Under the pieces are notes generated by a model. That model saw nothing but the letters and a program-made list of their open reading frames with translations, searched no databases and was not told the DNA's origin. From positions 1 through 42,934 of the forward strand of contig LZME01000064.1 in assembly GCA_001673575.1 (NCBI GenBank): a DNA stretch of 42,934 nucleotides, read 5' to 3'. Origin of the DNA: Mycolicibacter heraklionensis. Its GTDB lineage: Bacteria > Actinomycetota > Actinomycetes > Mycobacteriales > Mycobacteriaceae. Every line of letters starts with the position of its first letter. Position 1 is the stretch's first letter. The position numbers and the translations under genes were made by a program. This document shows positions 1 to 7,386 of the stretch, one piece after another.

Positions 1-675
1 CGGAATCGCCGCGAAGGCCGAAGGCGCCACGTTGGCGGTCGGGAAACCCAGTCCGCGCCCACGCCCGTCGCCGCGCACCACCAGTCCTTCGACTCGGTGC
101 GGCCGGCCCAACGCCTCGGCTGCCGCCAACACATCGCCGGCGTCCACACAGGACCGGATGTAGGTCGAGGAGAAGGTGACCGATTGCGCGGCGTCGGCGC
201 GCTCGGCCACCAGCGACACCGATTCGACCCCGAAGCCGAACTGCTCGCCTGCGCGACGCAGGGTCTCGACGTTGCCGGCCGCCTTACGGCCGAAGGTGAA
301 GTTCTCCCCCACCACCACTTCCACCACGTGCAGGTGCTCGACCAGCAGCTGGTGGATGTAGCGGTCCGGGGTGAGCTTCATGAACTCGGGCGTGAACGGG
401 ATCACCAGAAACACGTCGATACCGAACTGCTCGACCAGCTCGGCGCGGCGCGCCAGCGTGGTGAGCTGCGCCGGATGGTTGCCGGGATAGACGACCTCCA
501 TCGGATGCGGATCAAAGGTCATCAGCACCGTCGGTACGCCGCGCGCCTGGCCGGCCTTCACCGCATGGGTGATCAGTTCCGCATGTCCGCGATGCACACC
601 GTCGAACACGCCGATGGTGAGCACGCACCTGCCCCAGTCTGTGGGGATCTCATCCTGCCCCCGCCACCGCTGCAC
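1..675 (-). CDS. ribF: Bifunctional riboflavin kinase / FMN adenylyltransferase RibF, 3' end outside window
   Basis: RibF phosphorylates riboflavin to FMN and adenylates FMN to FAD in the cytosol. The 225 residues in the window hold the whole N-terminal adenylyltransferase domain, with the nucleotidyltransferase signature GVFDGVHRGH near residues 21-30, MTFDPHP, and SSTYIR near residue 166. They then enter the C-terminal flavokinase domain, whose opening motif GLGFPTAN is visible. The last third of the usual ~330 residues lies beyond base 1. The start is GTG at 675: an in-frame TAG sits four codons upstream and no other start lies between. It is divergent from mntR with only 23 bp between starts. 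Assignment is by motif and by synteny (ribF next to sirR/mntR is the mycobacterial order). Confidence 0.95.
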   Translation of the reverse strand, partial: MQRWRGQDEIPTDWGRCVLTIGVFDGVHRGHAELITHAVKAGQARGVPTVLMTFDPHPMEVVYPGNHPAQLTTLARRAELVEQFGIDVFLVIPFTPEFMKLTPDRYIHQLLVEHLHVVEVVVGENFTFGRKAAGNVETLRRAGEQFGFGVESVSLVAERADAAQSVTFSSTYIRSCVDAGDVLAAAEALGRPHRVEGLVVRGDGRGRGLGFPTANVAPSAFAAIP

Positions 676-678
676 GAG

Positions 679-694
679 GACAGCCTAAACTGTC
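679..694. promoter_or_regulatory. Candidate regulator site between ribF and mntR
   Basis: An inverted repeat with arms GACAG and CTGTC and a 6-base spacer occupies the 23-bp gap between the divergent starts. On the minus strand it reads TTTAGGCTGTC, whose TTAGGCT part resembles a half of the 19-bp IdeR/DtxR-type box. It may be a self-regulation site for MntR, or chance; the arms are short. Confidence 0.25.
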
Positions 695-698
695 GGGC

Positions 699-1388
699 GT
701 GAGCCCTTGGGAGCAGTCGGATGGGCTGAGTAGCGTCGCCCAGGACTATCTGAAAGTCATCTGGACCGCCCAGGAATGGTCACCCGACAAGGTCAGCACC
801 AAGATGCTGGCGGAGAAGATCGGCGTGTCCGCCAGCACCGCCTCGGAGTCGATCCGCAAACTCGCCGACGCCGGCTTGGTGGATCACGAGAAGTACGGCG
901 CGGTGACGCTGACCGACGAGGGGCGCCGGGCCGCGCTGGCGATGGTGCGCCGGCACCGGCTGATCGAGACCTTTCTGGTCTGTGAGCTCGGCTATGGCTG
1001 GGACGAGGTACACGATGAAGCCGAAGTCCTCGAGCACGCGGTGTCCGACCGGCTGATCTCGCGCATCGACGCCAAGCTGGGGTTCCCGCAGCGCGATCCG
1101 CACGGCGACCCGATCCCGGCGCCGAATGGTCAGGTGCCCACTCCCCCCGCCCGCCAACTGTGGGCGTGCGCCGACGGCGAGACCGGCACGGTGGCCCGCA
1201 TCTCCGACAACGATCCGGAGATGCTGCGCTACTTCGCCCAGGTGGGCATCAGCCTCGACGCTCACTTGCGGGTGCTGACTCGCCGCGACTTCGCCGGAAT
1301 CATCTCGGTGGGCGTCGAGGGATCCGATGGCGAGCACGTCACGATTGATCTGGGAAGTCCTGCCGCCCAAGCTATCTGGGTGGTCTGA
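699..1388 (+). CDS. mntR: Manganese-responsive DtxR-family repressor MntR (SirR)
   Basis: A 229-residue metal-dependent repressor. Residues ~10-70 form the winged helix-turn-helix (recognition region IGVSASTASESIRKL), ~75-145 the metal-binding and dimerisation domain, and ~150-229 an SH3/FeoA-like C-terminal domain. Metal ligands by alignment to DtxR are H86 and E90 (RRHRLIE) and the E107-A-E109-V-L-E112-H113 block. The position of DtxR Cys102 is Glu here (E109), as in Mn-sensing MntR, and D16 matches MntR Asp8. This favours Mn2+ over Fe2+ and agrees with the reported role of the M. tuberculosis orthologue Rv2788. It starts with GTG and converges on the hydrolase gene with only 3 bases between stops. 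Its targets would be Mn transporters, none of which are in this window. Confidence 0.92.
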   Translation: MSPWEQSDGLSSVAQDYLKVIWTAQEWSPDKVSTKMLAEKIGVSASTASESIRKLADAGLVDHEKYGAVTLTDEGRRAALAMVRRHRLIETFLVCELGYGWDEVHDEAEVLEHAVSDRLISRIDAKLGFPQRDPHGDPIPAPNGQVPTPPARQLWACADGETGTVARISDNDPEMLRYFAQVGISLDAHLRVLTRRDFAGIISVGVEGSDGEHVTIDLGSPAAQAIWVV

Positions 1389-1391
1389 CCG

Positions 1392-2276
1392 CTACTTCAC
1401 GTGACCCGCCAGCTGACCTTCGGTCCCGAAGAGTTCCTGCTGCCAGCGCGCGACGAGTTCGGTGGTATCGATCTGATCGGGGTGAAAATCCCGCCTCTTG
1501 AACGGCCGCATATCAGCGTAAAAGCCTTGCCACATCGGGTTGCGCAGCATCTGCACCGTCTCCTTGAGGATCCGAAACGGTTGACGGCGCCCCTCGACAT
1601 CGGTGGTCGCGATCGAGAGCCAGGAGAAGAACACCAGGATGGGAATTCCGCAGTTCTGTGCGAATCGCATCCAACGGATGCGCGTCGACTCCGGAACACC
1701 GACCGCGCGGTACACGTCGAACGCGACCGACTTGTGCTCCAGCTCCTCCAGCGCATGCCAGTTCAGCAGATTGCGGATCTCGGGGTCATACATCATCGCC
1801 TGGACCGCCGGGCGTTTGAGGATGTTCTCCGCCCACACCGCGGTGAAATGCTCTGCGGCCACCGTGAATCCGAGGAAGAAGTGGCGAAGACGCGGCAGCC
1901 GGTCCGGGCTGGGGTACTGCCTGTCGAGGAACTTTTCCATGCGTTCGGTGCTCTGCAGTAGGTATTCGAACCATGCGGTCGGATATCCCATGGCGGAGAG
2001 TTGTTCATTGAGCTCACGATGCTGCAGGCCGTGCGTCTTCTCCTGGCCGATGAAGCCGGCCACGCGCTTCTTCAGTTCGGGGTCGGCAAGTTGGTCGGAG
2101 TAGCGGCGTACCGAGCGCACAAAGATGTCCTCGCCCGGCGGGAAGATCGCCGACAAGATGGCCACCAGATGGCTGAACACGATGCTGCCGTCGGCGAAAT
2201 ACCGGTTGCCGTCGGGCTGTTCACCGAATCCGAAATTCAGTCGTCGGACCGCCGGATATGTCATCACGTTCGTCAT
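1392..2276 (-). CDS. Ferritin-like metal-dependent hydrolase (PF10118 type)
   Basis: A 294-residue protein of the predicted metal-dependent hydrolase family, an all-helical ferritin-like fold with a probable di-metal centre. Candidate ligands are E49 (PPGED), E79 and H82 (QEKTH), H86, E142-H143 (AAEHF), and E177/E178/E180/H181 (EELEHK). No signal peptide is evident; one hydrophobic stretch near residues 210-225 (PILVFFSWLSIATT) could be a buried or membrane-facing helix. The substrate is unknown in this family. An AraC-type regulator lies 81-118 bp upstream on the same strand, a pairing that suggests control of this enzyme by it; that is inference from position. Start ATG at 2276. Confidence 0.8.
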   Translation of the reverse strand: MTNVMTYPAVRRLNFGFGEQPDGNRYFADGSIVFSHLVAILSAIFPPGEDIFVRSVRRYSDQLADPELKKRVAGFIGQEKTHGLQHRELNEQLSAMGYPTAWFEYLLQSTERMEKFLDRQYPSPDRLPRLRHFFLGFTVAAEHFTAVWAENILKRPAVQAMMYDPEIRNLLNWHALEELEHKSVAFDVYRAVGVPESTRIRWMRFAQNCGIPILVFFSWLSIATTDVEGRRQPFRILKETVQMLRNPMWQGFYADMRPFKRRDFHPDQIDTTELVARWQQELFGTEGQLAGHVK

Positions 2277-2356
2277 GTCAACGACGCTAGGCCTGCCGAC
2301 CGGACGAGCGGAATGAGCGGGCCGGACAAGGATTTGATGTTTTCGGACAGCCGCTG

Positions 2357-3394
2357 TCAGGGCCTGCGGCCCCGGTGTTTACTGGGCGGGCCACCGGTCC
2401 ACCGAATAAAGGCACGACTGAAGGCGGCCGTCTCCGAGTACCCCAGTTGGCACGCCGTTTCCTCGACAGTGAGGCCCGATTCGAGCATGGCTACGGCCAG
2501 GGTCACCCGCACCTCGTCCACCAAGGCGCGGTAGCTGGTGTGTTCGGCCATCAGGCGGCGATGCAGAGTGCGTTCGGTGATGCAGAGTTCGTCGGCGATC
2601 ACCGCCATCGACGGCAACACACCCGGATCCCGGACCAGACGGGAGCGCACCTGTGCGGCAATTCCGCGACGCCGACGACGTGTTTGCAAGAGCTCTTCAC
2701 ACTCCTTCGCACACGCCTCGGCCGCAGCAGTGTCGGCCGCCGGCATCGGAAGCGCCAGCAGGTCGCGCGGCAGGGTGATCGCGCTGCGTGTCGCGGACAC
2801 GTCGAGTTCAACTGTCACCCCGGGGAACTCGAGACGTCCAGCGGGAAAGTCGATACCGGGCAGTTCGACCTTGATCGGAGTGTCCGAGCTCAGCTGACCG
2901 ATCAACAACGGCACCATGCTCGTCAGCGCGAACAGATCCCGTTCCATCATGAAACCGCGAACGTCAGCGGGCACGGCGCTGTCGTCGAACACGAGAACGG
3001 CGCCATCGGGCGTGTCGTGGCGACTCAGCCGCAGAAACGTCGACGACAACGTGGCGTACCGACAGGCCAGGTTGACCGCATCGCCCAATGTCGGGCTGGC
3101 CAACAGCGCATAGCCGAGCACGCCGGTGTTGGCGAAGTTGTACTGCAGACCGACGTCGCGCGCGAACTCATGTGGATCGTTCACGCGGCCTAGGATGTTT
3201 CGCAGGATCGCCAGCTCTTGGCGTGCTTGAACCTCGGTCGCGCTGTCATCGATGTCGGCGGGTGTGACACCGGTATCTGCTAGGCAATCCGCCGCATCGA
3301 TGCCATGTAGGCGGGCGGCCTCCAGAAGATGCCGACAGGTCGCCACCGGCCGCGGAATGTCCCAATCCGCCTGCGCGGCATCGCCGATCGACAC
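2357..3394 (-). CDS. AraC-family transcriptional regulator with arabinose-binding-like N-terminal domain
   Basis: About 345 residues. The first ~190 resemble the PF12625 ligand-binding domain found in many mycobacterial AraC regulators (opening WDIPRPVATCRHLLEAA, later FANTGVLGYALLASPTLGDAV). The last ~90 hold two helix-turn-helix units: MAVIADELCITERTLHRRL and VEETACQLGYSETAAFSRAF, followed by the family's closing W-TGG-P segment. I prefer GTG at 3394 because it leaves 55 bp for a promoter toward the divergent START-domain gene. A TTG at 3424 would add 10 residues with a weak AGGG upstream. It likely acts on the hydrolase gene downstream, on itself, or on the divergent gene. The effector is unknown. 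Confidence 0.85.
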   Translation of the reverse strand: MSIGDAAQADWDIPRPVATCRHLLEAARLHGIDAADCLADTGVTPADIDDSATEVQARQELAILRNILGRVNDPHEFARDVGLQYNFANTGVLGYALLASPTLGDAVNLACRYATLSSTFLRLSRHDTPDGAVLVFDDSAVPADVRGFMMERDLFALTSMVPLLIGQLSSDTPIKVELPGIDFPAGRLEFPGVTVELDVSATRSAITLPRDLLALPMPAADTAAAEACAKECEELLQTRRRRRGIAAQVRSRLVRDPGVLPSMAVIADELCITERTLHRRLMAEHTSYRALVDEVRVTLAVAMLESGLTVEETACQLGYSETAAFSRAFIRWTGGPPSKHRGRRP

Positions 3395-3419
3395 ATGTCC
3401 GAATGTATCAAATTGTGTC
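3390..3419. promoter_or_regulatory. Imperfect inverted repeat in the divergent AraC/START promoter region
   Basis: Arms GACACA (3390-3395) and TGTGTC (3414-3419) flank an 18-base AT-richer spacer in the only space available to promoters of the two divergent genes. It overlaps the 5' end of the regulator reading frame. Possible operator; no further support. Confidence 0.22.
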
Positions 3420-3449
3420 AGCAAACACCGTCGGCCCTACGATCGGCCG

Positions 3450-3881
3450 ATGGCAAAGCTTGAGCTCTCTCGTGAACTGTCGCTGCCTCCCGACGAAGCC
3501 TGGGCCCATGCGTCGAATCTGGCCGAGTTGGGCGACTGGCTGTCCTTGCACCAGGGGTGGCGCTGCGAGATCCCGGACGAGCTCACCGCCGAAACCACGT
3601 TGGTCGGGGTGGCGGGAGCCAAGGGCATGCGCAACCGGGTCACCTGGACAGTCCGCAAGTTCGACCCACCAGCACTGCTGGAACTGACCGGCGACGGTGT
3701 GGGCGGCACCAAGTACGCACTGACATTGGCGATCAGCCCCGCCGCAAAGGGATCGAAGTTCGTCCTGCGAATGGACTTGGGCGGGCGGCCGCTGTTCGGG
3801 CCGATCGGGGCGGCCGCCGCCCGCGCCGTCAAGGGTGACATCGAGGGATCGATCAAGCGATTCGAGCAGCTCTACAGCTGA
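3450..3881 (+). CDS. Orphan Rv0910-like SRPBCC/START-domain protein
   Basis: A 143-residue polyketide cyclase/START-fold protein. The N-terminal part (AWAHASNLAELGDWLSLHQGW) and the segment VGVAGAKGMRNRVTWTV match the family that includes the M. tuberculosis Rv0910 toxin, and the C-terminus is the usual amphipathic helix (AAARAVKGDIEGSIKRFEQLY). SRPBCC folds make a deep hydrophobic pocket, so lipid or polyketide binding is the default expectation. No small antitoxin gene like Rv0909 adjoins it: upstream is the divergent AraC gene, downstream a convergent dehydrogenase. ATG at 3450 was chosen because the longer reading frame runs through the AraC promoter. A paralogue lies at 6919-7359. Confidence 0.8.
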   Translation: MAKLELSRELSLPPDEAWAHASNLAELGDWLSLHQGWRCEIPDELTAETTLVGVAGAKGMRNRVTWTVRKFDPPALLELTGDGVGGTKYALTLAISPAAKGSKFVLRMDLGGRPLFGPIGAAAARAVKGDIEGSIKRFEQLYS

Positions 3882-3918
3882 GGCACCGGCCGGCGCATCA
3901 GAGCAGCCGAAGCAGCGC

Positions 3919-5166
3919 TCAGCCGCTGAGCAATCCCTTGGCGATGTGGGTGACCTGGACCTCGTTGCTGCCCGCGTAGATCATCAGCGACTTGGCGTCG
4001 CGTGCCAACTGTTCCACCCGGTACTCGGTCATGTAGCCGTTGCCGCCGAACAGTTGCACCGCCTCCATCGCGACCTCGGTGGCCGCCTCCGAGGAGTACA
4101 GCTTGATCGCCGATGCCTCGGCCAGTGTCGGGATCTTGCCGTGCTTGGCCTTCTCCAACGTCTGAAACACCATGTTCTGCACGTTGATCCGGGCCACCTC
4201 CATCTTGGCCAGCTTGAGTTGGATCAGCTGGAACTGGCCGATGTTCTGGCCCCACAGGGTGCGACTCTTGGCGTAGTCGACGCAGAGCCGGTGGCACTCG
4301 TTGATGATTCCCAGCGCCAGTGCGGCAACGCCGACCCGTTCGGCCACGAAGTTGGCCCGGGCACTGTCACGCCCGTCTCCGCCGGTGTGTTCCTCGGTCT
4401 CGCCCAGCAGCCGGTCACGTCCCAACCGCACGTCGTCAAAGAACAATTCGCCGGTCGGCGAGGAGTGCATGCCCATCTTCTTGAACGGCTTGCCCTGAGT
4501 CAGGCCCGGCATGCCGGCATCGAGGACGAAGGTGAGCACCTTGCGATTGCGCGGATCTGCGCCGTCCTGTTCGTCCAGCTTGGCGTAGACGATGAGAGTG
4601 TCGGCGTAGGGGCCGTTGGTGATGAACGTCTTCTGGCCGTTGAGAATGTAGCCGTCACCGTCACGCCGGACATAGGTCTTCATCCCGCCGAACGCGTCGG
4701 AGCCGGCATCCGGCTCGGTGATCGCCCAAGCAGCGATCTTGTCCAGGGTGACCAGCTCCGGCAACCAGCGCTCCTGCTGCGCCAGGGTGCCGCGCGACAT
4801 GATCGTGGCAGCCCCCAGGCCCAGACTGACACCGACCGCGGCGACCACTCCCAAGCTGACACCGGCGAGTTCGCTGACCAGGATCAACCCCATCGAGGCC
4901 TGAGCCCCCAGATCGGCGAAGCCGCCTTCTGACGATGGCTTGCTCTTGCCTTCGGCGGCCTGTCGCGCGTGCGCCTTTTCCAGTCGGCCCTTGATGGCTT
5001 CGGCGGCCATCACATCGATCCCGAAGTCGGCGAACAGCTTCCGCAGGATCGGATACGGCGGCAGTTCGCCGCTCTCCAGTGCGTCGAGGTTCGGCCGGAC
5101 CTCCCGGTCGATGAATTCCCGGACGCTGTCCCGGATGAGCTCGTCGGTGTCGGACCACTCGATCAT
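3919..5166 (-). CDS. fadE21: Acyl-CoA dehydrogenase, FadE21 type
   Basis: A 415-residue FAD-dependent acyl-CoA dehydrogenase that introduces the alpha-beta double bond, the first step of beta-oxidation. Visible family motifs are WAITEPDAGSD (149-157), the beta-domain GYILNGQKTFITNG (172-185), RTLWGQNIGQFQLIQ (302-316) and LFGGNGYMTEYRVEQLARD (372-390). The usual MCAD catalytic Glu in the YEGT motif is Ala398 (YAGSNE), so the base is probably E276 in FVAERVGVA, the isovaleryl-CoA dehydrogenase position; that is inference from alignment. It is the last gene of the operon; its ATG overlaps the SDR stop by 4 bases. It converges on the START-domain gene; a short stem (3917-3931) sits over its stop. 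Length and context fit M. tuberculosis FadE21. Confidence 0.88.
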   Translation of the reverse strand: MIEWSDTDELIRDSVREFIDREVRPNLDALESGELPPYPILRKLFADFGIDVMAAEAIKGRLEKAHARQAAEGKSKPSSEGGFADLGAQASMGLILVSELAGVSLGVVAAVGVSLGLGAATIMSRGTLAQQERWLPELVTLDKIAAWAITEPDAGSDAFGGMKTYVRRDGDGYILNGQKTFITNGPYADTLIVYAKLDEQDGADPRNRKVLTFVLDAGMPGLTQGKPFKKMGMHSSPTGELFFDDVRLGRDRLLGETEEHTGGDGRDSARANFVAERVGVAALALGIINECHRLCVDYAKSRTLWGQNIGQFQLIQLKLAKMEVARINVQNMVFQTLEKAKHGKIPTLAEASAIKLYSSEAATEVAMEAVQLFGGNGYMTEYRVEQLARDAKSLMIYAGSNEVQVTHIAKGLLSG

Positions 5167-6032
5167 TGGGGCAACCTCGCTGCGATGTCGTCGATCTGCC
5201 AGATGCCGTCGGTCTCGATGGTGTCGGTGTCATGCCACCCGGACAGTTTCGAGATGGCACCGCCCTGCACCGCGTAGACCGCGCCGGTGATCGGGCACTT
5301 TTCGGTAGCCAGATAGGCCACCAGCGGCGAGATGTTGGCCGGGCTGAACAGGTCCAATTCCCCGTCCTCCGGCTCGGCCATCAGTGCGCCCATGCCGGGA
5401 GTCGCCAGCGTGAGTCGCGTGCGGGCGATAGGGGCGATGGCGTTGACCCGCACCCCATAGCGGTCCAACTCCTCGGCGGCGATCAGGGTCAGTGCCGCGA
5501 TCCCGGCCTTGGCCGCACCGTAGTTCGCCTGCCCGGCGTTGGGCAGCGTGACCCCGGACCCCGAGGCGGTGTTGATCACCGCGGCGTTGGGTTGGTCGCC
5601 TGCCTTGGACTGCGCCTTCCAATACGTCGCGGCGTGGTGCAGCATCGCGAAGTGCCCCTTGAGATGTACCGCGACCACGGCATCCCACTGCGACTCTTCC
5701 ATGCCGGGGATGAATGCGTCCCGCAGGATTCCGGCGTTGTTGACCAACACGTCCAACCGGCCGAATTCGTCGATGGCCTGATGGACAAGGTTTTTCGCGC
5801 ACGCCCAGTCGGAGACGCTGTCGGTGTTGGCCACCGCCCGCCCGCCGGCCGCCACGATCTCATCGACGACCTGTTGCGCGGTGGTGCTGTCGGAGCCTTC
5901 GCCGGCGTTGCTTCCGCCCAGGTCGTTGACCACCACGGCGGCACCTTCGGCCGCGAAGAGCAGAGCGTGTTCGCGGCCGATACCTCGTCCGGCGCCGGTG
6001 ATCACCGCGACCCGGCCTTCTAATACGCCCAT
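5163..6032 (-). CDS. Short-chain dehydrogenase, MFE2-type 3-hydroxyacyl-CoA dehydrogenase-like
   Basis: A 289-residue classical SDR. Cofactor motif TGAGRGIG (12-19), NNAG (98-101), a serine at 157 or 159 and the Y171-x3-K175 catalytic pair are all present. The insert VVVNDLGGSNAGEGSDST after beta-2 is typical of the dehydrogenase unit of peroxisomal multifunctional enzyme 2, with Asp37 favouring NAD+. Placed between a MaoC-like hydratase and an acyl-CoA dehydrogenase, the expected job is oxidation of 3-hydroxyacyl-CoA to 3-ketoacyl-CoA. Start ATG at 6032 lies 18 bases after the hydratase stop. The acyl chain specificity cannot be read from the sequence. Confidence 0.87.
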   Translation of the reverse strand: MGVLEGRVAVITGAGRGIGREHALLFAAEGAAVVVNDLGGSNAGEGSDSTTAQQVVDEIVAAGGRAVANTDSVSDWACAKNLVHQAIDEFGRLDVLVNNAGILRDAFIPGMEESQWDAVVAVHLKGHFAMLHHAATYWKAQSKAGDQPNAAVINTASGSGVTLPNAGQANYGAAKAGIAALTLIAAEELDRYGVRVNAIAPIARTRLTLATPGMGALMAEPEDGELDLFSPANISPLVAYLATEKCPITGAVYAVQGGAISKLSGWHDTDTIETDGIWQIDDIAARLPQ

Positions 6033-6050
6033 ATCTGACTCCTTGTCGTC

Positions 6051-6917
6051 TCAGTCGGCGATGACGGCCAGGCCGTCGGTGATCGCCATTTCACCGGCGC
6101 CTACGCGCGCGGTCTCGAATGCGTACGTCGTGGCGCCGTCGCCGCGACCGCTGGTCCAGATCCGGGTCTCCAGGTCGTCGCCGGGCAGCACCATCTTGGA
6201 GAACCGAACCGCCAACCGCCGCAATCGGCTGACATCGGAGCCCGCCACCTCGGTGAGCACCGCCCAGGACGTGAACGCCATGGTGCACAGGCCGTGCGCG
6301 ATGATCCCCGGCAGTCCGGCGTCGCGGGCGACTTCCTCGTCCAGGTGGATCGGCATCGGGTCACCGGCGGCCGGCCCGTAGCGAAAAGTCTGGTCGTGGT
6401 CGACGTGCTGGACGACTTTGGCCACCGGCGCCTGCTCACGCAGTGCGTCGTCGAACTTGTGTCCGGGGCTGAGTTCGCCGATCCGTTTGCCCGCATTGTG
6501 ACCGCGGAAGAAACAGGTCACGTACTGCTCGTTGACCAGTTCGCCGTCCTCGGTGCGGCATTCGAGCAGAATCGCCGCGCGAGTGCCCTTCTCCAGTCCT
6601 TCGTAGCCGATCATCTTGCCGCGGGAAACCAGCTTGTCTCCCGGTCGGATGGGCCGGTGGAACCAGAAGTCCTGCTCGCCGTGCACTACCCGGGGGATCA
6701 GCTCGACCGGCGCCACCTCGACGGCGGGAACCAGCAGCGACTCGAACACCGGCACGATCGCGAACACCGGCGGTGCGAGATCGCCGCTGCGGTGCGCGGC
6801 GATCGGATCGTTGGTCGCCGCGGCGTACTCGACGATCCGCTCGCGGGTGACCTCGAAGCGGTCCTCGTCGCTCCACTTGTCCAGCCCGGCGTCGTCGAAT
6901 GCCAGATCGTCGGCCAT
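6051..6917 (-). CDS. Double hot-dog MaoC-like enoyl-CoA hydratase
   Basis: A 288-residue protein with two hot-dog domains, roughly 15-140 and 160-285, the architecture of hydratase 2 (eukaryotic MFE2, mycobacterial HtdX/HtdZ types). The second domain carries the hydratase signature region at GDPMPIHLDEE: catalytic Asp186 and His191 are present, but the Asn normally two residues after the Asp is Met188. It should hydrate trans-2-enoyl-CoA to the (R)-3-hydroxyacyl-CoA, the substrate form MFE2-type SDRs use. The ATG at 6917 follows the upstream SRPBCC stop after a single base (TGAGATG), so translation is probably coupled; a longer frame to 7010 overlaps that gene and was not used. Confidence 0.87.
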   Translation of the reverse strand: MADDLAFDDAGLDKWSDEDRFEVTRERIVEYAAATNDPIAAHRSGDLAPPVFAIVPVFESLLVPAVEVAPVELIPRVVHGEQDFWFHRPIRPGDKLVSRGKMIGYEGLEKGTRAAILLECRTEDGELVNEQYVTCFFRGHNAGKRIGELSPGHKFDDALREQAPVAKVVQHVDHDQTFRYGPAAGDPMPIHLDEEVARDAGLPGIIAHGLCTMAFTSWAVLTEVAGSDVSRLRRLAVRFSKMVLPGDDLETRIWTSGRGDGATTYAFETARVGAGEMAITDGLAVIAD

Positions 6918-6918
6918 C

Positions 6919-7359
6919 TCAGGCCGCCGCCGACGCCAGCGCCTCAAGCTGGGCCAGGGTCTTGTCGAGTTGCTTGGCGCCGTCCTTCTCGACCGCCTTA
7001 CCCAGCGCACCCTTGATCAGGGCGCCCTCGAAGTCCCCGGCCACACTGAATTCGGAACCGTCGCCGTCGGGCGTGACGGTGAAGTCGAAGCGGCACTTCA
7101 CCCCCGCCATGCCGGTGCCCGACAGCGTCAGGCTGGTGGGTGCCTCGACCTTCTCGACGGTCCATTCGATCTTGTTCGCCATCCCGAGCATGACGATCTT
7201 GGCCGTCAACGTCGAACCCGGTGCCAGCGCGGCCGGCGGCTCGGTGAGCCACTTCTCGTGGATGGTGAACCACTTGTCCCAGCTGGACAGGTCGCTGATG
7301 GTGTCCCACAGCGCATTCGGGCTGACGGCAAGGCTTTTGGTGGCTTCGATGTGTCCCAT
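6919..7359 (-). CDS. SRPBCC/START-domain protein embedded in the beta-oxidation operon
   Basis: A 146-residue START-fold protein, paralogous to the product of 3450-3881: compare LSSWDKWFTIHEKW with the other protein's LAELGDWLSLHQGW, and both have a central MLGMANKIEWTVEKVE-like strand. It belongs to the same broad Rv0910-like family but again lacks a neighbouring antitoxin. Its position between thiolase and hydratase, with 27 bases before it and one after, argues for a service role such as binding a hydrophobic acyl or sterol-like substrate. That is inference; neither enzymatic residues nor a ligand can be named. Start ATG at 7359 with purine-rich GAGGAGAAC upstream. Confidence 0.82.
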   Translation of the reverse strand: MGHIEATKSLAVSPNALWDTISDLSSWDKWFTIHEKWLTEPPAALAPGSTLTAKIVMLGMANKIEWTVEKVEAPTSLTLSGTGMAGVKCRFDFTVTPDGDGSEFSVAGDFEGALIKGALGKAVEKDGAKQLDKTLAQLEALASAAA

Positions 7360-7386
7360 GACGTGTTCTCCTCGGCTGACGGCGGT

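Noticed and set aside
97..702. Plus-strand frame of 201 codons
   Set aside because: Antisense shadow of ribF, whose motifs are unmistakable on the minus strand.
3917..3931. Terminator after fadE21
   Set aside because: The stem is only 6 bp with a 3-base loop, has no U run and overlaps the stop codon.
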